A DNA stretch of 9,459 nucleotides from Collinsella sp. GTDB taxonomy: Bacteria; Actinomycetota; Coriobacteriia; Coriobacteriales; Coriobacteriaceae. The notes beneath the pieces were generated by a model. It did not search any database. It worked only from the letters and a program-made list of their open reading frames with translations, and was not told the DNA's origin. The stretch is from assembly GCA_022728415.1 (NCBI GenBank), contig JAIJJM010000055.1:1-9459 (forward strand), in the 5' to 3' direction. The translations under genes were made by a program, and so were the position numbers. Positions within the stretch are counted from its first letter, which is position 1. The number at the start of each line of letters is the position of its first letter. Below are positions 5,030 to 9,459 of the stretch, piece by piece.

Positions 5030-6160
5030 TTACGAATTCATGGGAATGACCGTATCGCCAATTTGTACGCTTGCAATCTTGTCTGTGTCACAAACTTGCG
5101 AGAACGGCCAGGTCTTGTGGACATCAGTGGTGCCGTTATCCAGTTTATTTGCGAAATAGCCGCTGTGGCTGGTTGCGTCCTCAACATGACCGTCTTTGAA
5201 CGTCACGATGAGGGGTATGTTGCCAACGGCATCCATAGACTCCTCCATGTTTTGAGACATCTTGCCGCTGTTGTTGTCGTGTTCGATGGAACGATCTATG
5301 TTGTAGCGGACTGAAACGCCAACGCAGGATACGGTGGCCTCTTGAATCGTCGCCTTGGTGCCGTTAAAGTTGACCGATTTGGGCGCGGGAATCGTAACGG
5401 ATGTATCTTCGTAATTCAGCTGGAACTTAAGATCCCATGGGCCCGTAAGTATTTTCTTATACTCGGGAAGCTCTTTGCCAGCACGTGGCACAACGAGAGA
5501 GTTGATATGCGTGCGGACGGTCCTGCCCATAAGGCCGGGTGATTCAACGCTGAACTGTGCAAAGTATTGAATGCTGGAGTCATTGGGGTTCTTGTCAATG
5601 AGCCATGATTGGCCTTGGCCGCCATGCTCGCCATCAACGTATACGTTTCCATCGACACTTCCGGCGATAGTTCCGTTCTCGCCCGGCTCGGAAAGCTTTT
5701 TCAGGGCAGCGGGATCGTTGAACGTAAGCGTATAGGCGATGGTAACCATATCCTTGTCGCCCATGATGGCGTCGGCGGTCACGGTGACTCCGTTGTTGGA
5801 GCAGCTAGCACCGACGGGCCGGCCAATACGGTCGATGATCTCGGTTTGAGAAGCAGGTCCGTCAAAGATGTCGGAAAGCATGTCAGAAGGAAGCGGCAGG
5901 ACGCCTGTTGCCATAGCCGTGCCAGCGCCTCCAATGACGATAGCGAGGACTGCCGTTACAGCGGCAATGCGAGCGACTGTTCTTACGGGATGGCGGGCGA
6001 TGCGCGGCTTGCGTCGCGTGCCATTAAAGTTGCTTTGAGCGGTCGCCGCATCGCTTGAGGCGACGGACTGAGCAATCGAGTTTGCCATGTGCTGCTTCGC
6101 ATTATCGGTAAACGAAATGTGCTCCAGGGCGTGGCGATAGTCATTCGAATTCGTAGTCAT
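5030..6160 (-). CDS. DUF4179-type membrane protein, probable anti-sigma factor
   Basis: The 376-residue protein has an N-terminal cytoplasmic part (1-59), basic near the membrane (RRKPRIARHPVR), then one hydrophobic segment (about 61-85, TVARIAAVTAVLAIVIGGAG). A large, probably extracellular domain of about 290 residues follows. It starts with the DUF4179-like stretch VGASCSNNGVTVTADAIMGD and the pattern MVTIAYTLTF. Proteins of this type are typically encoded directly after an ECF-like sigma factor, as here, and are thought to hold that sigma at the membrane. The start codon lies inside the sigma gene, 20 nt before its stop, with SD AAAGGAGA, so the two are translationally coupled. The signal sensed is unknown. 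No zinc-binding HxxxCxxC anti-sigma motif is seen in the N-terminal part. Confidence 0.8.
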   Translation of the reverse strand: MTTNSNDYRHALEHISFTDNAKQHMANSIAQSVASSDAATAQSNFNGTRRKPRIARHPVRTVARIAAVTAVLAIVIGGAGTAMATGVLPLPSDMLSDIFDGPASQTEIIDRIGRPVGASCSNNGVTVTADAIMGDKDMVTIAYTLTFNDPAALKKLSEPGENGTIAGSVDGNVYVDGEHGGQGQSWLIDKNPNDSSIQYFAQFSVESPGLMGRTVRTHINSLVVPRAGKELPEYKKILTGPWDLKFQLNYEDTSVTIPAPKSVNFNGTKATIQEATVSCVGVSVRYNIDRSIEHDNNSGKMSQNMEESMDAVGNIPLIVTFKDGHVEDATSHSGYFANKLDNGTTDVHKTWPFSQVCDTDKIASVQIGDTVIPMNS

Positions 6161-6701
6161 TGTGGTCTCCTTTCAAGGAAAGCCGAAGTGACGCACGTCC
6201 GCGGCTAAGGTGCTGGGCGGTTGCAGCTGGCGTCGCGTGAACGGCGTCTGCGATTTCCCTGATGCTCATGCCTGCGTAGTAGTGCAAAAAGATGGCGATG
6301 CGCTGTGCTTGAGGCAGGGCCGTGACAGCGGAAAGAATGGCGCAGTCGCGTTGCGCGAATTCTTGCTCGGTATGTGTTACGGGTGCGCAGAAATCGGGGA
6401 GCGAATCGAGGTCGACAACCGGGTGATTCGCGTGCGCACGGCCGATATCGCGACATGCGTTCAGTGCGACTCGGATCACCCAAGCACGTTCGTGTTCGAG
6501 CGAGTCGAACGGTTGAGTGCGTTGGAGAATCTTGATCAGCGTGTCCTGGCAGATGTCTTGAGCGTCGTCAGCGGATCCAAGGGCCGAATAGCACAATCGA
6601 AGGATGAGGTCGGAATACGTGTCGACCAAGCGCTTTGCTTCCCGCTCGATCTGATCGGCATCGCATCGGAGCGTGCTATTGCGGTTACGGCGTGCAGGCA
6701 T
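6141..6701 (-). CDS. RNA polymerase sigma factor, sigma-70 ECF-like
   Basis: The 186-residue protein directs RNA polymerase to a dedicated promoter set. Region 2 spans about residues 24-90 and includes LVDTYSDLILRLCYSALGSA and the acidic DDAQDICQDTLIKIL that contacts core polymerase. Region 4 spans about 122-175. It includes ALPQAQRIAIFLHYYAGMSI and a helix-turn-helix (SIREIADAVHATPAATAQHLSRGR) that would read the -35 element. No long region 3 is present, as in ECF sigmas. The ATG at 6701 is chosen because GGAGGT (6708-6713) sits six bases upstream. A longer frame to 6794 would add 31 residues unlike the family and run into the upstream terminator. The gene overlaps the DUF4179 gene by 20 nt. 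Regulon and inducer cannot be read from the sequence. Confidence 0.88.
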   Translation of the reverse strand: MPARRNRNSTLRCDADQIEREAKRLVDTYSDLILRLCYSALGSADDAQDICQDTLIKILQRTQPFDSLEHERAWVIRVALNACRDIGRAHANHPVVDLDSLPDFCAPVTHTEQEFAQRDCAILSAVTALPQAQRIAIFLHYYAGMSIREIADAVHATPAATAQHLSRGRASLRLSLKGDHNDYEFE

Positions 6702-6792
6702 AGTGTCACCTCCAATTGGTCGTGGTGGATATAGGGAAGGCGTCTCGCGAGGTCCCTCTACATACAACACGGTCGAGACTGCATAAGTTGAC

Positions 6793-6819
6793 AAAAAAAG
6801 ACGGCACGTGAGCGCCGTC
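6793..6819 (-). terminator. Rho-independent terminator of the metallophosphoesterase operon
   Basis: Read on the - strand, the stem GACGGC/GCCGTC (6814-6819 with 6800-6805) is followed directly by seven Ts (6799-6793). One further C-G pair can form inside the loop. It ends transcription from the operon to the right before the sigma factor gene. The sigma promoter must lie between here and 6713, but no convincing -35/-10 pair is visible. Confidence 0.85.
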
Positions 6820-6865
6820 CTTACAAAACAATGAGTGTTCTCGTTAATTACACAAGCACCGTGAT

Positions 6866-6925
6866 GGACAGGTCGGACGAGTCAGCAAAACCACCATAAA
6901 GGTGCCTATCCCCTTTGTGGCGGTT
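6866..6925. repeat. Dispersed palindromic hairpin repeat, copy 3, degenerate
   Basis: Bases 6866-6896 match copy 2 exactly. The whole 59-base unit (6866-6924) differs from copy 2 (4850-4908) at five positions. The stem AACCACCATAAAGG with its partner near 6912-6925 contains one A-C mismatch and one T-G wobble, so this copy is weaker. The centre is GGTGCCTATCCCC. Its right end overlaps the stop codon of the metallophosphoesterase gene (TAA read from 6926-6924), so the repeat directly abuts that gene's 3' end. Confidence 0.87.
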
Positions 6926-7634
6926 ACCAGGGTGTTCTGGTGGTAGAGGATTCGATGGCCTCGTGTCGCTTGAGCTCGCGGCGCATGGTTTGCGAATTAA
7001 GCCAGGCTGCCTGCCAGCCGCGGATGGGGTAGTGCGCTTCGTCAAGTTCAAACTGCGTATAGCCGCAGGCATTGATGATCGTTGCCCCGCATGCATGCCG
7101 ACGCTCACGCTGAAAGTCCTGGCCATAGCATTGGTGCACATGCCCGTGCACCATATAGTCGGGATTCCAAGACTCGAGCGCCGTGTTAAAGCATTCGAAT
7201 CCTCGATGTGGCAGGTCATCCAAATCGCCCACGCCGGCGGCGGGTGCATGGGTGAGCAAGATGTCGCAGCCGCCGACCATCCTCACTTTGCGGGACAGCT
7301 TGCGCACACGCTTGGCCATCTCGCGCTCGGTGTACATGTTGGCACCGTCTCGATAGCGCATAGAACCGCCAAGCCCCGCAATGCGGACGCCGCGATACAC
7401 GTACACGGTGTCTTCAACGCAGATACAGCCACCCGGTGCGTGGCGTGCGTAGCGGTCATCGTGGTTGCCACGTACGTAGATGAGTGGCTTGTTGATGACG
7501 GTGACTAAAAACTCAAGATAGTCCGGATCCAGATCTCCTGCGGACAAAATCAGATCGACACCCTCAAAGCGTTCCTTGCGAAAACACTCCCATAGGCATC
7601 GTTCTTCGGTATCAGCTACGGCTAAAATTTTCAT
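6924..7634 (-). CDS. Metallophosphoesterase family protein with a D-x-E first motif
   Basis: A 236-residue soluble protein of the calcineurin-like phosphoesterase fold, which hydrolyses phosphoester bonds at a two-metal site. The motifs appear in order: VADTEE (D8), SAGD (D34), GNHDD (57-60), LLTHAP (H129) and HGHVH (163-167). In the first motif the usual D-x-H has Glu instead of His (D8-T-E10). Similar clostridial homologues with a D-x-E start are familiar to me, so this is probably a subfamily trait and not a lesion. GLGGSMRYRDG (87-97) is another subfamily block. Substrate is unknown. The start ATG overlaps the TGA of the upstream BMP gene (ATGA, 7631-7634), which means translational coupling; GAAGGT about nine bases upstream may serve as SD. 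A terminator lies about 105 bases after the stop. Confidence 0.88.
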   Translation of the reverse strand: MKILAVADTEERCLWECFRKERFEGVDLILSAGDLDPDYLEFLVTVINKPLIYVRGNHDDRYARHAPGGCICVEDTVYVYRGVRIAGLGGSMRYRDGANMYTEREMAKRVRKLSRKVRMVGGCDILLTHAPAAGVGDLDDLPHRGFECFNTALESWNPDYMVHGHVHQCYGQDFQRERRHACGATIINACGYTQFELDEAHYPIRGWQAAWLNSQTMRRELKRHEAIESSTTRTPW

Positions 7635-9459
7635 AGGGCGCGGACCTTCGGCTCATCGTTGGGCTGCGGAATGGTGCCCACCACGTTGTCGGCCAGCCAG
7701 TCCATCTCGACGATTTGCGTGCTCGGCAGTGGGGGAAAGCCCTCGATCTGCACCACGCCGTCTTGGCTGTGGAGTTCGCCGCCAAATGGATTGATGGAGC
7801 CCTCGACGATGCCATTACGCAGTAGCTGAACAAGCTTGCGCGTCTGATAGGGCAGGCCCGGAGCGTAACGAATGTCGATAACGCCCGAGCTCATGCCGTA
7901 CCAGTAGTTGACGGCGCGCACCTGATTGTCGTCACTGGTCTCATCCCAGGTGTCATGCAGCAGGCTTCGCACGATAAGCTCGTAGTATCGGCTCCAGTTC
8001 CATACCGGCATGGCGATGCCGACGACCTTGCCATCGACCAGACGGTGGAGTCCGTAGGCCGTGGAGTCCTCCAGCGACTTGGACATGTCGACGCCGGTCA
8101 TAACACTCACGCCTTCGCGGCACATGGCCTCGGCAATGCCTCCGGCGGGCACGTCGCCCCAGGTGAGGATTACCTGCGCGCGGGGGTCGAGCAGTGAGGC
8201 GCCAATCGCAAAGGCGTTGATTTCGCTAAGTGCGCCTGACGCAAAGACCGACGCATGGTAGCCAATGCGATGGTTGTCCGCCATACTGGCGGCAAGGGCG
8301 CCCAGCAGAAACTTGGCCTCGTACATCTTGCCAAAGTACGAACGGACGCTTTGGTGGGGAAGGCCGATAGAGCAGTTGAGGAACCGAACCTGGGGATACT
8401 CAACGGCGGCCCTGAGCGTGTATTCCATCAGGCGGTGTGAAGTCGAGAAGATGACGTTCGCCCCGTGCTTGACGGCGGTCTCCACGGCGGCGTAGAACAC
8501 GTCCGGATCGTGGCAGTCCTCGAATGCCTCGGTGCGCACGATGCCGCCAAAGTGCCCGTCAAGATACTGGCGCCCTTGGTCGTGCAGACTGTCCCAGCTC
8601 GACGTGGCGCAGGGGAATTCATGGATAAAGGCGATACGTAGGGGGTTGGCCGCCGAGTAGACGGTCTTGCCCATAAAGAAGTTGAGCACGCTGGAAGTGG
8701 ACTTGGCGGGCGCCTCTTCCTCATCTATACTCGGCGCCTCGACAAGATCGACCTTCTCCTCATCACGTTTGCCGGCAATGACCAACTCGCGCCAGATCTT
8801 GCACAGGCGGTTTACGAGGATATCCGTCGGCGTGTCCAGCAGACGGTCTTGGTTGTACACGTTGAGGTAAACGAGCATGGCGTCGGCGGGCGTAATGTCC
8901 AGATGGTCGCCGCCGGCGCGCAGGTAAGCGCGCTTAAAGAGCAAGAAGGAATGGTGCAGATAGTCGACCTTTTTCTGTGGCCACTTTTCGACAAGGTTCT
9001 GACCGAGCATCTTGACGAGCGTCTCGTAGCTTCCCTCGCGCGAGAACTCGATCTCGTATAGGGGGCAGACGCGCCAAAACGAGCAAAACTCGCCGTACAG
9101 GCGACTTTCGACGGAATCCCATGTGCCGGGGTAGAGACGGGTGACCTTGGCCGAAACCGTCGGGGCGTCCAGGAATTTGAGGACGCTGACGCGCTTGTTA
9201 CCCTCCTGGACGTAAAACCGATGCATGAACTCGGTGACGATGATGGGTTCGCGATAGCCCTCGGTCACCTGGATGTCGTAGAGGTTGGACCACTTGCGGG
9301 CGAACTCGGTGCTAAAGGGCGACAGGGGCATAAAGTTGCACGAAAAGGCAGACTGACGGCCCTTGGTAACCGTGCCGACGACCATTTCGAGTGGAATGTC
9401 CCTTAGGCCGACACTCTCTCGCTGTCCTAAGGGGAGCTGGGCAACGAGGCTATCGAGGT
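7631..9459 (-). CDS. ParB-like/BMP (PnrA-type) nucleoside-binding domain protein, 5' end outside window
   Basis: The frame is open to the right edge (24 more codons before the internal ATG at 9385, including QLPLGQRESVGLRDIPLE), so the true start lies outside. At least 608 residues are visible. From that Met, residues about 1-85 include FSCNFMPLSPFSTEFARKW and RFYVQEGNKRVSVLK (57-71), which resemble a ParB-like domain. A largely helical middle follows (about 90-210), then an acidic linker (209-230). A BMP/PnrA-like domain starts at LRIAFIHEF (249-257) and continues through HGANVIFSTSH, FLNCSIGLPHQSVRSYFGKM and YEAKFLLGALAASMA, ending near 560. BMP domains bind nucleosides for ABC importers, and this architecture is usually annotated as a BMP-family substrate-binding protein. 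The ParB-like part argues for a cytoplasmic sensor instead. It overlaps the phosphoesterase gene by 4 nt. Confidence 0.8.
   Translation of the reverse strand, partial: LDSLVAQLPLGQRESVGLRDIPLEMVVGTVTKGRQSAFSCNFMPLSPFSTEFARKWSNLYDIQVTEGYREPIIVTEFMHRFYVQEGNKRVSVLKFLDAPTVSAKVTRLYPGTWDSVESRLYGEFCSFWRVCPLYEIEFSREGSYETLVKMLGQNLVEKWPQKKVDYLHHSFLLFKRAYLRAGGDHLDITPADAMLVYLNVYNQDRLLDTPTDILVNRLCKIWRELVIAGKRDEEKVDLVEAPSIDEEEAPAKSTSSVLNFFMGKTVYSAANPLRIAFIHEFPCATSSWDSLHDQGRQYLDGHFGGIVRTEAFEDCHDPDVFYAAVETAVKHGANVIFSTSHRLMEYTLRAAVEYPQVRFLNCSIGLPHQSVRSYFGKMYEAKFLLGALAASMADNHRIGYHASVFASGALSEINAFAIGASLLDPRAQVILTWGDVPAGGIAEAMCREGVSVMTGVDMSKSLEDSTAYGLHRLVDGKVVGIAMPVWNWSRYYELIVRSLLHDTWDETSDDNQVRAVNYWYGMSSGVIDIRYAPGLPYQTRKLVQLLRNGIVEGSINPFGGELHSQDGVVQIEGFPPLPSTQIVEMDWLADNVVGTIPQPNDEPKVRAL

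Noticed and set aside
6702..6794. Longer sigma factor starting at 6794
   Set aside because: The extra 31 residues do not resemble sigma factors, the start lies in the terminator T tract, and a strong SD marks the ATG at 6701.
7631..9385. Start of the BMP-domain gene at the ATG at 9385
   Set aside because: The frame stays open to the window edge and its upstream residues (SVGLRDIPLE) fit the family, so the gene is truncated by the window.

Overview
This is a fairly GC-rich bacterial window. Long antisense shadow frames are common, Shine-Dalgarno (SD) sites are strong, and L33 is of the zinc-binding type. The codon use, the Lys/Ala-rich SecE extension and the gene set suggest a high-GC Gram-positive gut bacterium of the Coriobacteriia, probably close to Collinsella. 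That assignment comes from recognising protein sequences, not from a search.

Region 1 (1-3152, + strand) is the classic translation/secretion cluster: the 3' end of tuf, a terminator, rpmG, tRNA-Trp(CCA), secE, nusG, rplK, rplA and a strong terminator. A hairpin just upstream of the rplA SD has the architecture of a ribosomal protein L1 operator.

Region 2 (3153-5029) is a decayed leucine-biosynthesis locus framed by repeats. It holds a 19-codon Leu-rich leader peptide and an apparently intact translational attenuator. These are followed by a broken leuA fused by deletion to the 3' half of leuB. leuA has lost its start codon and its catalytic Arg, and carries a nonsense codon and a 1-nt deletion. 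After leuB come two tandem 57-nt palindromes with identical geometry and different loops, then a dispersed hairpin repeat. That hairpin repeat occurs three times in the window (3163, 4871 and 6887). The 351 bases between the leuB stop (4678) and the next gene hold only these repeats and a short coding-like stretch.

Region 3 (5030-6819, - strand) is a two-gene operon of an ECF-like RNA polymerase sigma factor and a membrane-anchored DUF4179-type anti-sigma protein, overlapping by 20 nt. An intrinsic terminator of the preceding - strand operon lies just upstream.

Region 4 (6866-9459, - strand) is a second operon. A large protein with a ParB-like segment and a PnrA/BMP nucleoside-binding domain runs off the right edge. 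It overlaps by 4 nt (ATGA) a metallophosphoesterase of the D-x-E subfamily. The pair may form a nucleoside/nucleotide-related module of unknown role and is the least understood protein system here.
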